Part shown: one piece after another, positions 17,301-25,023 of the stretch
How the letters are laid out: each line of letters starts with the position of its first letter
Numbering within the stretch: position 1 is the stretch's first letter
DNA from: Verrucomicrobiaceae bacterium UBA1938
GTDB taxonomy: Bacteria; Verrucomicrobiota; Verrucomicrobiia; Verrucomicrobiales; Verrucomicrobiaceae
Length of the DNA: 64,000 bases
Reading direction: 5' to 3'
Assembly (NCBI GenBank): GCA_002336895.1
Contig: DDFC01000020.1
Location: 105,162 to 169,161 of the forward strand
Made by a program: the position numbers and the translations under genes
Notes under the pieces: model-generated
Told to the model about the DNA's origin: nothing
Database searches by the model: none
Seen by the model: only the letters and a program-made list of their open reading frames with translations

Positions 17301-18307
17301 AAATAGGTGCCCTTCAGTGCTTCACCAAATTCCTTGTTGATAGACGGCACGCCTTCGGCGGTCATGACAGGTATGGGAATAAAGCTGGCGGCGGTGGGCT
17401 TGTCGCTCCAGGTGCGGTACTTCGGCTTGGGTCCGGGCGGATTGTCATCCAGCTGCGGCACCAGCCAGGCGAGGCCGTCCAGGTTGTCCAGCAGACGGCC
17501 TTCGGCATCTTCATTCGTGTGGTTCAGGATGCCGATGGGGCCGCTGTAGCCGCTGGCGCGCACAATGCGCAGCACCTTCACGTCTTCGGTGCCGACGCCG
17601 AGAGGGAGGATCTTGCGGCCCTTGGCCTCGCCGTCGATGTCCATGCCGTTGAGGTTGAAGCACAGCAGATGCGGCAGCATGCGCGGCAGCACCTTGGCCA
17701 GGCGGTCGAGATGAGTGTGGCCGTGGTGCAGATTGTACACCATGCCGATGTTCTTGATGCCTCTGGCCTTCAGTGCCTCCACGATGGCGATGGCGTTTTC
17801 CGGCTCGCCATACCAGGCACCGTGATTGTACAGCGCCACCTGGCAGTCCAGCGGTGCAGCGGCTTCGCAGATGGGCTGCAGGCGTTCGACCTCTTTGGCG
17901 ATTCGGGCCTGCTGATCTGCCTCGTTCTTGACCTGGATGGCGCCGCCATTGCCATTCACCCACAGCTGCGGATGCACGCCGTGGCGTTTGAAGAGTTCCA
18001 GCGTTTGCTTTGCTTCATCGTTGAGCGAAGTCGGGAACCACCAGCCCATGAGCTCGATGTGGTGTTTCTTGAGTGCGTTCAGTTCATCGTCCCACTGCGG
18101 GATGTGCTCCTTGCGGTAGTCATAGACGAACTTCTTCACGCCCATCTTTTCCAGCATGGCTGCGCGCTCCTCGGGGCCGCGCTTGCCCGCATCAAACGGC
18201 ACGATGCACCACGCGGCGAGGTTGGATTTGTCGAAGGGGCCATCTGCTGCCAGAGACGGCCCTACGGAGACGGCGAGCAGCGCGAAAGCAAGGAAACGTG
18301 AGAGCAT
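14378..18307 (-). CDS. TIM barrel + LamG + beta-propeller + azurin fusion protein
   Basis: 1309 residues from the ATG at 18307, chosen because it gives a signal peptide (MLSRFLAFALLAVSVGPSLA). Apparent order: a xylose isomerase-like TIM barrel (about 20-300), a concanavalin/LamG-like sandwich (about 320-490, WHDLLASMDEKSVALWVDGK), a linker and DUF6797-like region (about 500-750), a PQQ-dehydrogenase/sorbosone-type beta-propeller (about 750-1060), a beta domain, and a C-terminal azurin-type cupredoxin (about 1190-1309). The copper ligands look complete: His1225 (VPHNW), Cys1293, His1298 and Met1302 in CTFPGHWMVM, with exact azurin spacing. It may couple sugar chemistry to periplasmic electron transfer. 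It lies 8 bases after the PmoA-like gene, in an operon led by an AraC regulator. Confidence 0.8.
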   Translation of the reverse strand: MLSRFLAFALLAVSVGPSLAADGPFDKSNLAAWCIVPFDAGKRGPEERAAMLEKMGVKKFVYDYRKEHIPQWDDELNALKKHHIELMGWWFPTSLNDEAKQTLELFKRHGVHPQLWVNGNGGAIQVKNEADQQARIAKEVERLQPICEAAAPLDCQVALYNHGAWYGEPENAIAIVEALKARGIKNIGMVYNLHHGHTHLDRLAKVLPRMLPHLLCFNLNGMDIDGEAKGRKILPLGVGTEDVKVLRIVRASGYSGPIGILNHTNEDAEGRLLDNLDGLAWLVPQLDDNPPGPKPKYRTWSDKPTAASFIPIPVMTAEGVPSINKEFGEALKGTYFEQDNEPFRTLPITIECRAKLNGKDHFNILIASDSKSSATHWEIYTHAKRGTFALYMPGRGGDYDSQVNICDGKWHDLLASMDEKSVALWVDGKQVLDKPVKPMTGAAKAGGIAFGSLVDGTIGCDGLIDDVRIARGVMKPRKGTAPRLRMDNTIGIWDFDHLDAIKPPKAPPPAAFKPDRKPLHPEDNVHWEEFVNRERVFDFYGKQALQFMKQKPLPELLPQFPGLDGGQQGHWGNQNDQVTWKDGRFAESDHGSVFSCVFKGAGLTIPKAVCVRAGDTSYVFNPETLSFPVSWTGGFIKLTDHRHGFMGGAAMNGKIASKSDITRTGVYHGFYRHGKEVILSCTVDGKKLLLTANAEDKGFEPLTHGGPAQWPQWIETKGKLGAQKPFATDTIELPFENPYGALFFITAHDFFSDGTAAIATMTGEVWLVKGIDEKLSKIRWKRFATGLNQPLGMKIVKDKLYVLGRDQITCLHDLNADDEADFYECVSNVMQTSPGGHDFIVGLETDKDGRWYFASGNQGVCRITGRDQLEVLGTGFRNPDGLGISPDGRFVTSSGQEGDWTPASSIFQIELDHNLGAHFGAGGPKNGQPPEPVLMYLPRGEDNSASSQAFISGDKWASLKGDDNFVHLSSGGGGAWLVMRQNVKGRWQAAAVKISGNFDSGPQCARFNPNDGHLYVNGMQGWGSYTPKDGCFQRVRFTGGEKPVPVSFEARDNGVLLRFNQPVKDADAATCFAQCWNYRYGPQYGSPEYSVKYADTPGHDPLEVHSVQKLDGGKTLFLEIPQIVTASQIHLHLSTGHDVFLTAHALAEPFTEFPGYAKIAKTNHAAQIGLEAPKSGKPNPWAKGEGGRQLVIEAALGLQYVQKQLTAKAGEKLKITFKNPDVVPHNWMLAKPGTLQKIGNLANLMITDPQGLAKHYVPDSDDVLAYTDMTNPEEEFTIYITAPKEKGDYPYLCTFPGHWMVMNGVLKVE

Positions 18308-18315
18308 GGGGGAGG

Positions 18316-19296
18316 TTACTTGGTGTTGGAATAGGCGGTCCACTGAGCCTCGATCCATTTGGCGTCAGGCACGCCGTCAAAGACGAGGATGCGGTACTTG
18401 GAGACATAGGACTTGCCGGGCTCGATGGCCCAGTCGCCGTCTTGTGATGGGGCGATGCAGAGCTGCGGATTCTTGGGGTTGAGCCGCAGCGGCTGTGGAA
18501 AGCGGAAATTGGAGGGATGAATCAGGATGACCATGCCGGTAGGTGCACCATCTACTTGTCCGCCCATGTGGATCCATTTGCCCTTGGTTGAGTCACCTTT
18601 GAGTCGGTCATGGCCTTCGCTGGTCAGCATCGTCACCGCATCCACAGGATTCCAGGCTGCATTACCGCGCACACCCAGGCCGCCGTAGTGATACTGAGGC
18701 AGCTTGAGCGGCTGCTCTCCCGCGCAGGTCTGCGTGCTGGTGAGGTCGATGATGTTGGCCGGTGTGCCGTCGAGCTTCTGCTGTGAAACAGATACCTCCC
18801 ATGTTTCATTGAGCACCTTTTGGTCGGGGCTATGGCTGTGATCCAGAAACAGGTGCTGGCTGATGAAGCCGCCGCCATCAGCTCCGCCCCAGCTCTTGTC
18901 CAGTTTGGCAAAACGAACCTCGGCCAGGATTTGGTCGCCGCTCTTGTCCTTGCCGTCGCCTTTGCCCTGGTTCCAGAAATCGGGGTGTGAATCACCAAAC
19001 TCGGTCTTGGTCCACGCCATCCAGATGCCGCGATGCCAGCGGTGGTCCGCAGGATGGTTGCCTGTGACGAGCTTTCCACTGGGCGAATAGACCGGGTGCA
19101 GATGCGCACCGTGTTTGAAGACGGCGGACACACCTTCGGGCACCTCGCCTGCCTCCATCTGATAATCACAGATCGTCTTCCCACCCGTGCTGAAATGAAG
19201 AACGGATCCGTTCTTCTCCACCTGGATGTCGGCGGCGAAGGAGCGGAGGACCGGCAGGGAGGCCAGGACAGCGGCGAGGAGAAGGGTTGGCTTCAT
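18316..19296 (-). CDS. Secreted PmoA-like protein (DUF6807)
   Basis: 326 residues with a signal peptide (MKPTLLLAAVLASLPVLRSFA). It matches the PmoA-like/DUF6807 family (PF14100), which despite its name is not methane monooxygenase and is common in planctomycete and verrucomicrobial sugar loci. The signature HPADHRWHRGIWMAWTKTEF near 82 and the later GLGVRGNAAWN and GQVDGAPTGMVILIHPSNFR are visible. Function is unknown. It is the third gene of the minus-strand unit AraC - amidohydrolase - PmoA-like - azurin fusion, with 21- and 8-base gaps to its neighbours. Confidence 0.8.
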   Translation of the reverse strand: MKPTLLLAAVLASLPVLRSFAADIQVEKNGSVLHFSTGGKTICDYQMEAGEVPEGVSAVFKHGAHLHPVYSPSGKLVTGNHPADHRWHRGIWMAWTKTEFGDSHPDFWNQGKGDGKDKSGDQILAEVRFAKLDKSWGGADGGGFISQHLFLDHSHSPDQKVLNETWEVSVSQQKLDGTPANIIDLTSTQTCAGEQPLKLPQYHYGGLGVRGNAAWNPVDAVTMLTSEGHDRLKGDSTKGKWIHMGGQVDGAPTGMVILIHPSNFRFPQPLRLNPKNPQLCIAPSQDGDWAIEPGKSYVSKYRILVFDGVPDAKWIEAQWTAYSNTK

Positions 19297-19317
19297 GACG
19301 ATGGAACGGCCGCTGTA

Positions 19318-20592
19318 TCACAAACTCGCAGGCTTTACGAGCGTTCCTGCTTTCACCACGCCGCCCTGCATCACGGCCAGCAGGTTGTCGCGGTTTTCGA
19401 GAAGGGAGATGTCCTTGAGCACATCTCCCGCCACCACGAGCACGTCGGCCAGCTTGCCTGCTTCGAGAGTGCCTATCTCCTTTTCGCGGCCCATCATTTT
19501 CGCACCGCCCAGTGTGGCGCAAGTGATCGTCTCGAGCGGGGAAAAACCCACGTAATTGACGAAGAACGTCAACTCCTGCGCGTAGGTGCCGTGCGGGGTC
19601 CAGGCAAAACCGTAGTCGCCACCCAGGCCCATGGTGCCGCCCGCCTTGAGCACCTTGCGGCAGCTTTCAGCGCCAGCTTCCAGAGTCTCCTGGTGGCCAT
19701 CCAGCACGCGCTGGGACAGGCCGAACTCTTTGCCACGCTGTACGCTGAAGAGTTCAAAACCCAACCCGGGGCACATGGGGACGTTGCGCTTGAGCAGGAG
19801 ATCCAGGCATTCGTCATCCATGAAGGTGCCGTGCTCGATGGCGTCATAACCGGCTTTGAGCGCATTGCGGATGCCCTCAGTAGCGCGGCAGTGGCCGGTG
19901 ACCTTGAGGCCGTGATTGTGCGCGGTGGCCACCACGGCATGCATTTCCTCAAAGGTCATGCACAGCGTGTGGTGGTCGTTGATGTCCGGAGAGGCCGCAT
20001 CTCCGGTGGGGTAGGTTTTCACCCACTCGATGCCGTCTTTGACCAGCTTCCGCACCGCAGTGCGCGCCTGTTCAGGGCCGTTCACGATGAAGACGATGCC
20101 CTCCATGCCGATGCGGCGGTAGTCGGGATTCCAGTCCATCAGCCCGCCGGCACCGCAGATCTCACGGCCGCTGGCGCTGAGGCGTGGGCCGGGGATCATG
20201 TCTTCCTCGATGGCCTTCTTCATCCACACGTCGATGTTGTGCAGGCAGCCGCCGCTGCGCGCCGCCGTGTAGCCGCATTCCAAAGCGGTCTTCGCATTCA
20301 CGCCAGACTGCAGCGTCACGTACTCCACGGGATATTTGATATCGAGATCCTGCAGCTCGGATACATTGAAGTAGGTCAGGTGGATGTGCGCCTCAATGAG
20401 CCCCGGCATGATGGTGCCTCCCTTGGCGTCGATGACACGTGCTTCAGCTGCAGGCGGTACATCCTCAGCAGGACCGGCGTAGGTGATGATGCCATCGGTG
20501 ATGACGAGAGCGGCATTGGGAACGGCCGCTTTGCCCGTGCCATCGACGAGCTGGCCGTTTTTGACGACGGTGGTGCCTGGTTGGAGCTTCAT
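19318..20592 (-). CDS. Amidohydrolase (imidazolonepropionase/prolidase-like)
   Basis: 424 residues, no export signal. The N-terminal composite beta domain (VVKNGQLVDGTGKAAVPNAALVITDG) and the barrel start PGLIEAHIHLTY near 63 (H-x-H metal pair) are typical of the Amidohydro_1 group. Further landmarks are GHCRATEG near 223, EHGTFMDDE near 248, LGGDYGFAWTPHGTY near 325 and the closing GTLEAGKLADVLVVAGD. Relatives hydrolyse cyclic amides, dipeptides or lactones. It follows the AraC regulator by 12 bases and is probably its first target. The substrate is not evident. Confidence 0.85.
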   Translation of the reverse strand: MKLQPGTTVVKNGQLVDGTGKAAVPNAALVITDGIITYAGPAEDVPPAAEARVIDAKGGTIMPGLIEAHIHLTYFNVSELQDLDIKYPVEYVTLQSGVNAKTALECGYTAARSGGCLHNIDVWMKKAIEEDMIPGPRLSASGREICGAGGLMDWNPDYRRIGMEGIVFIVNGPEQARTAVRKLVKDGIEWVKTYPTGDAASPDINDHHTLCMTFEEMHAVVATAHNHGLKVTGHCRATEGIRNALKAGYDAIEHGTFMDDECLDLLLKRNVPMCPGLGFELFSVQRGKEFGLSQRVLDGHQETLEAGAESCRKVLKAGGTMGLGGDYGFAWTPHGTYAQELTFFVNYVGFSPLETITCATLGGAKMMGREKEIGTLEAGKLADVLVVAGDVLKDISLLENRDNLLAVMQGGVVKAGTLVKPASL

Positions 20593-20604
20593 GGTGCCGG
20601 TATG

Positions 20605-21417
20605 CTATCGCTTCGCCCGGCGTCGGGATAGAACAGGAGCGGCAGGGCTTGGAACATTCGCGGCGGCGTATTTGTCGCGGTAGGCGCCCGGGGTCAGGCT
20701 TGTGACACGGCGGAATTCGCGCGTGAGATGGCTCTGGTCCGCGAAGCCGCAGCGCAGGCCGATGGCGGCGATGGATTCGCGCGTGTCCACCAGCAGGCGG
20801 CAGGCCGTCTGAATGCGCAGGCGCCGCAGGTACTGCTGTGGTGGCAGGCCGTACTCGCGCAGAAAGCTGCGCTCAAACGCTCGTGCAGACATGCCCACAG
20901 CGCGTGACATTTCCGCATTGGTCACGGTCTCGCCCAGCCGGCGTGTCATCAGCGCGATGACGACCCCGAGGCGGATGTCTCCACGCTGGTCGATCTGCGC
21001 TGCATCCAGCATTCGAGTGATGCCTGCGGTGCCAACGACCCGGCCACGGGCATTGCACACCGGCTTCTTGGTGGTAAAGCACCATGCAGCTGTGTGGTCA
21101 AAGCGGCCCACCAGTTCCAGCCGGCCCTGCACCACCTGCCCGGCCAGCACGGCCTCGTCTCCCGCCCGGAAATGTGCTGCGAGGTGTGGTGGAGAGAGGT
21201 CATCATCCGTGCGGCCCAGCACCTCCTCCAGCCGCTGCATGCCGTAGTTCAGCAGAAAGGTGCGGTTCACCCACAGGTAGCGGCGCCGGGCGTCCTTGAT
21301 CCATGCCTGCACATCCGGCAGCGCGTCAAAAAGATCGCGCAGGGCATCGGCGGCGGAAGTGGCGGCAGCGTCGGCTTTCACAGTCGGGAGACTATCTGGA
21401 ACGCGATCTGCTCGCAC
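20605..21417 (-). CDS. PAS-domain AraC-family transcriptional regulator
   Basis: About 270 residues. An N-terminal PAS-like sensor (about 25-130: LFDALPDVQAWIKDARRRYLWVNRTF, then VGTAGITRMLDAAQ) precedes a C-terminal AraC double HTH (about 160-255: NAEMSRAVGMSARAFERSFL and ESIAAIGLRCGFADQSHLTR). The start is uncertain: 21417 and 21381 are both GTG codons and no ATG precedes the PAS domain. It is the first gene of the minus-strand unit that includes the amidohydrolase, PmoA-like and azurin-fusion genes, so it plausibly senses a substrate of that pathway and controls it. Replacing the usual cupin arm with PAS is a known variant in Verrucomicrobia. Confidence 0.85.
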   Translation of the reverse strand: MRADRVPDSLPTVKADAAATSAADALRDLFDALPDVQAWIKDARRRYLWVNRTFLLNYGMQRLEEVLGRTDDDLSPPHLAAHFRAGDEAVLAGQVVQGRLELVGRFDHTAAWCFTTKKPVCNARGRVVGTAGITRMLDAAQIDQRGDIRLGVVIALMTRRLGETVTNAEMSRAVGMSARAFERSFLREYGLPPQQYLRRLRIQTACRLLVDTRESIAAIGLRCGFADQSHLTREFRRVTSLTPGAYRDKYAAANVPSPAAPVLSRRRAKR

Positions 21418-21492
21418 GTGGAATCATGCAGGCGGGAAACAAGGGGACTCTCACCGGGCGGCACCAGCCGGCCGGGGGAGCTCACGCATGGA

Positions 21493-21521
21493 TTGACACC
21501 CCCACCCGCAGAGCCTACTCT
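21493..21521 (+). promoter_or_regulatory. Sigma70-type promoter for the RRM gene
   Basis: TTGACA at 21493-21498, a 17-base spacer, then TACTCT at 21516-21521. The -35 is consensus and the spacing ideal. Transcription would start near 21528, leaving a 5' leader of about 100 bases before the RRM start at 21629. The leader has short GC-rich complementarities (GTCCG / CGGAC near 21526-21545) that could fold. Confidence 0.6.
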
Positions 21522-21628
21522 CCGGTCCGTGTGCGTCCCCGGACGGATGCAGACACGGAAAATCGGGTTCACGCCATGACCTGTTCTCTGAAAATGTGCG
21601 CCATGGCACAGTCTTCATATCTGATCCG

Positions 21629-21997
21629 ATGAACCTCTACGTGAGCAATCTTCCCTACACCATGACGGATGAAGAACTCCAGGGCGAGTTCGCCGCCTTT
21701 GGCAATGTCTCCAGCGCACGGGTGGTCAGGGACCGTGACACGGGCCGCTCACGCGGATTTGCCTTTGTGGAGATGCCGGTGGAGTCCGAGGCGCTCACCG
21801 CCATCAATGCTCTTAACGCCAAGGAAGTCGGCGGGCGCGCACTGCGCGTGGTGGAAGCCCGGCCCAAGGAGGAACGCCCGCAGCGCCAGTTTGGCGGTGG
21901 GGGCGGTGGTGGAGGACACCGCGGCCATGGTGGAGGTGGTGGCGGCGGTGGCAGGCGCGATTCCCGTTCAGACTGGGATCGCAACAAGCGCTCTTAA
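21629..21997 (+). CDS. RRM RNA-binding protein with glycine-rich tail
   Basis: 122 residues, starting at the ATG at 21629 where the RRM begins immediately. One RNA recognition motif spans residues 1-80 with RNP2 LYVSNL at 2-7 and RNP1 RGFAFVEM near 44. The C-terminal 40 residues are Gly/Arg/His-rich (runs of 5-6 Gly). The architecture resembles cyanobacterial Rbp proteins, which are RNA-binding and often cold-inducible. The gene stands alone behind a strong promoter with a leader of about 100 bases, consistent with post-transcriptional control. Its stop converges with the TPR gene. Confidence 0.92.
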   Translation: MNLYVSNLPYTMTDEELQGEFAAFGNVSSARVVRDRDTGRSRGFAFVEMPVESEALTAINALNAKEVGGRALRVVEARPKEERPQRQFGGGGGGGGHRGHGGGGGGGGRRDSRSDWDRNKRS

Positions 21998-22012
21998 ATC
22001 ACAGCAGCGCTT
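21986..22012. terminator. Weak stem-loop at the RRM/TPR convergence
   Basis: AAGCGCT at 21986-21992 pairs with AGCGCTT at 22006-22012 across a 13-base loop, overlapping both gene ends. The stem is only 7 bp and no T-run follows, so terminator function is uncertain. Confidence 0.3.
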
Positions 22013-24521
22013 ACTGCTTGGGCTGGTACTTCGGATAGCGCTGCTTCAGCTGCTCCATCATGAGCTTCGCCTTGGCGGCATCTCCGGCCTTTTCCAGCAC
22101 CTGTGCGGCTTTGTGCAGAGCCTCCGGGGTGATGTCCGGGTCTTCAAAGACCTGGCTGGGCACGGCATACTTGGCGGCACCGTCTTTCCATTTTACAGTG
22201 GCCGCGTCCTTCTGGCCTTCTGCGGCCAGCTTGTCGCCTTGGGCGGCATAGATGTCGCCTTCCAGAATGAGCAGCTCGGCCTGAAGCTTGCCGTCCTTCA
22301 CCACCTGCAGGGCTTCCTGGGCGGCCTTGTCCGCATCGTCAAAGAGCCCCTTGCCCAGCTGGGCGCGTCCCTTGGTCAGCAGTGCGCGGGAGCGCGTGGC
22401 GCTGTCGGGATTGGAGAGCAGGAAATTGTCCGTGGCCTGGATGCTGGCGTCATACTGCGCATTCTTCAGCTGTGCCATGCCCAGATAGTTCCACACCACA
22501 GGCTCGGTGTTTGCCGGGACCTGCGGGGTGACGGCCAGCTCCAGGAAGCGGGCGGCACGCTTGAAGTCGTCGCTGCTGAAAAGTTTGAGTCCCAGCCATT
22601 TCAGGACATTGGGGGGCACCTGGCCGTCGGGCTTGGACTGGAGGTAATTGTCGATCGCCTTGGCCAGGCTGTCAGCATTCTGTCGCGCGTATTCGCACAG
22701 GATGATGAGCTGGCTGGATTTTTCGAGGTAGCCCTTGCTGTCCAGCTCGATGGAGCGGCGCAGCGCGGGCACGGCCTTGTCGTAGATCTTCTGGTCAAAG
22801 TTGCCGCGTCCGATGCCGTAGTAGGCTTGCGCGGCGGCCGTGGTGGTGGGGAATTTTTTCAGCAGTGTTTCAAAGGCGGTGACGATGGCCTTCGGATCCT
22901 TCTGCTCCATGGCGATGAAGCCGAGCTGCAGCCAGGAGAGCTCGCAGGCGTCAGACTTTGGAAAGTCCTTGGTCACATGCTCAAAGTCGGCCTTCGCCTT
23001 GGGCAGATCCCGGGCATCACGATTGGCCATGCCACGGCGGGCGTACGCCTTGGGCAGGTACTCGTGGCCGGGATACTCACTGATGAAGCGTGTGAAGGTG
23101 CCCACAGCCTCCTGATGGCGTCCGGCTTCACCCTGGGCCCAGCCCATGTTGAAAAGCGTGCCCGGCCGCAGCTTTTCGGGCAGCTTGTCCAGGCTGATCT
23201 CATTGTAGCTCTGTGCCGCCTGCTGGTACTCAGCTTTGTTGAAGTAGAAGTCGGCGCGGATCAGGCGCGCGAGGGAGAGAAACTCATGATTCGTCTGCTT
23301 CTGCGCATAGCGGCTGATGAAGGCGGTGGCAAACTCTCCCAGATCCTTGTCATTCAGCAGGTAGAAGCAGTAGAGCTTCCAGTAACCAGCCTCAAAGGCC
23401 TCGTCCGTGTCCGGATGATACTGCTCGATCATCAGGTAAACCTCCACGGCACGGGCGTAGCTTTTGCGCGTGCGGTATGAGTGGCCCACCAGCAGCAGCA
23501 TCTTGGCACGTGAGGGCCCCGGAGGCAGGACTTCGGAGTTCTTGTTGTAGTAGTCGATGACCCCGTCGTAGTCCCCCTTGGCATAGAGGGACTGGATGAT
23601 GCCCACGAGGGAGATGCCGCGGTTTTGCTCGGTCGTTTCCGGCATGCGCAGCGCCTTTTCAAACATGGCGATGGATTCGTCCGGCTTCTTCAGCTCGGCA
23701 TAGAGCACGGCGGCACGAATGCTGGCCTCGGCGATGATGGCGCGGTCTCCGCTGGTCTTGACGAGTTCGTCAAAGATGGGCAGCGCCTCGGTCTTTTTGT
23801 CCTGTCCCAGATAGAGGCTGCCGAGAGTGAGCAGGGCCGTCTCACGGTAGGGGTTGTCGCTTTTGACCGCGATCACGCTGCTCAGCGCCGCAGCCTGTTT
23901 CTCCTTGTCACCAGCCATGCCGTAGGCGCGGCCTTTGTGGTAGGCGGCGGCCAGTTTGACCTGGGCGCTCTTGGTCCTGGCCTCGCAGAAGGTGAAGTAC
24001 TTCGCCGAATCGGCAAACTTCGAGTCGTTGAAGGTCATCGCCCCGAGACGGTAGGCGGCGGAGGGCGCGCCATCACTGGAGGGGTAGCGGTTCACCACCT
24101 CATCGTAGTAGCCGCTGGCCTGTTTGAGCTGGTTCTGCTTCATGTAGCATTCGCCTACTCGGAAGAGAGCCTCAGGCACCATGTGGCCGGCGGGAAACTG
24201 CTGCAGGTATTTGGCATACGACTGCGCGGCCATGCCCCATTCCTGGCGGTCATAGGCCAGGGAGGCGAAGTCAAACATGTCATCTCCCGGCTCCTTGACT
24301 CTGGCCGCTGGAGGCGGGGATTTGGGATCATCCAGCACCGGCTGGGCCTTGGGCGGCTTGCCCACAGGAACGGCCTTGGGCACACGGTCGTCATCATCCA
24401 CGGGCAGGGCGCGCGGAGCCTGCTGCTGGGCCATGGAGGAAATCGTGGCCACACAGAAAAACACTGGCAGCAGGCGGGGCGCATGACTGCGCGGGCTGGT
24501 TGGGAGCTTGGCGGCGGTCAT
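22011..24521 (-). CDS. Large secreted TPR-repeat protein
   Basis: About 836 residues from the ATG at 24521, chosen because it sits just past the exbD stop (24523) and precedes a signal-like segment (LLPVFFCVATISSMAQQ). After a Pro-rich spacer (about 35-75) the whole protein is helical TPR repeats, for example ALFRVGECYMKQNQLKQASG, VWNYLGMAQLKNAQYDASIQ and TLFNMGWAQGEAGRHQEAVG. This resembles YbgF/BamD-like envelope TPR proteins. It is the last gene of an ExbB-ExbD-TPR unit, so it is likely a periplasmic scaffold connected with proton-driven envelope work. No TonB C-terminal domain was seen. Confidence 0.82.
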   Translation of the reverse strand: MTAAKLPTSPRSHAPRLLPVFFCVATISSMAQQQAPRALPVDDDDRVPKAVPVGKPPKAQPVLDDPKSPPPAARVKEPGDDMFDFASLAYDRQEWGMAAQSYAKYLQQFPAGHMVPEALFRVGECYMKQNQLKQASGYYDEVVNRYPSSDGAPSAAYRLGAMTFNDSKFADSAKYFTFCEARTKSAQVKLAAAYHKGRAYGMAGDKEKQAAALSSVIAVKSDNPYRETALLTLGSLYLGQDKKTEALPIFDELVKTSGDRAIIAEASIRAAVLYAELKKPDESIAMFEKALRMPETTEQNRGISLVGIIQSLYAKGDYDGVIDYYNKNSEVLPPGPSRAKMLLLVGHSYRTRKSYARAVEVYLMIEQYHPDTDEAFEAGYWKLYCFYLLNDKDLGEFATAFISRYAQKQTNHEFLSLARLIRADFYFNKAEYQQAAQSYNEISLDKLPEKLRPGTLFNMGWAQGEAGRHQEAVGTFTRFISEYPGHEYLPKAYARRGMANRDARDLPKAKADFEHVTKDFPKSDACELSWLQLGFIAMEQKDPKAIVTAFETLLKKFPTTTAAAQAYYGIGRGNFDQKIYDKAVPALRRSIELDSKGYLEKSSQLIILCEYARQNADSLAKAIDNYLQSKPDGQVPPNVLKWLGLKLFSSDDFKRAARFLELAVTPQVPANTEPVVWNYLGMAQLKNAQYDASIQATDNFLLSNPDSATRSRALLTKGRAQLGKGLFDDADKAAQEALQVVKDGKLQAELLILEGDIYAAQGDKLAAEGQKDAATVKWKDGAAKYAVPSQVFEDPDITPEALHKAAQVLEKAGDAAKAKLMMEQLKQRYPKYQPKQ

Positions 24522-24522
24522 C

Positions 24523-24966
24523 TCACTTGGGCGTGGCAGCAGGTTGGTCGGCGTCAGGTTTGCGCGTGGCGAAGGCAATGTTCCAGATCCCCGCCTTTTG
24601 GCAGGTGTCCAGCACGCGGATCACGTGCTGGTAATCGACAACTTCATCGCCTCTGAGAATCACGGCCTGGTCTTTGTAGAGGGCGACGATGTTCTTCAGT
24701 TTCACCAGCAGCTCATCGGTGTTGAACTTCTGGCCGTTGACGAGGATTTCGCCGTCCTTTTTGATGTTGATGATGATCTCGCCCACGTTGCGGGATTCCT
24801 TCTCCTTGCCCTCTTCGGCGGCGGGCACGCTCACATCCATGACCTGCTCCTCCTTGGCATACTGGAAGGTCACGGCAAAGAAGATGACGAGCAGGAAAAG
24901 CACGTCCACCAGCGGGGCCAGCTGCATGGGCGTGGGCTCAATGGAATGCTGTTTTCTGAAATTCAT
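24523..24966 (-). CDS. exbD: ExbD/TolR-family biopolymer transport protein
   Basis: 147 residues. A single N-terminal TM segment (about 18-38: LAPLVDVLFLLVIFFAVTFQ) contains the conserved Asp of the proton path (PLVDVLF). A periplasmic domain follows, with EIIINIKKDGEILVNGQ and VILRGDEVVDYQHVIRVLD. ExbD works with ExbB as a proton-driven motor that energises TonB- or Tol-type partners. It lies between the ExbB gene (57-base gap) and the TPR gene (1-base gap). The symbol is by family; a TolR role cannot be excluded. Confidence 0.9.
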   Translation of the reverse strand: MNFRKQHSIEPTPMQLAPLVDVLFLLVIFFAVTFQYAKEEQVMDVSVPAAEEGKEKESRNVGEIIINIKKDGEILVNGQKFNTDELLVKLKNIVALYKDQAVILRGDEVVDYQHVIRVLDTCQKAGIWNIAFATRKPDADQPAATPK

Positions 24967-25023
24967 GTCAGGAAAGTTGCGACGCGGGCAGAAGACAAAA
25001 TCAAAGCGAGGAATGATGCCCCT

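Noticed and set aside
18316..19296. Methane monooxygenase subunit
   Set aside because: The PmoA-like name of the family is historical; the protein is a soluble secreted protein with no membrane helices of a monooxygenase.
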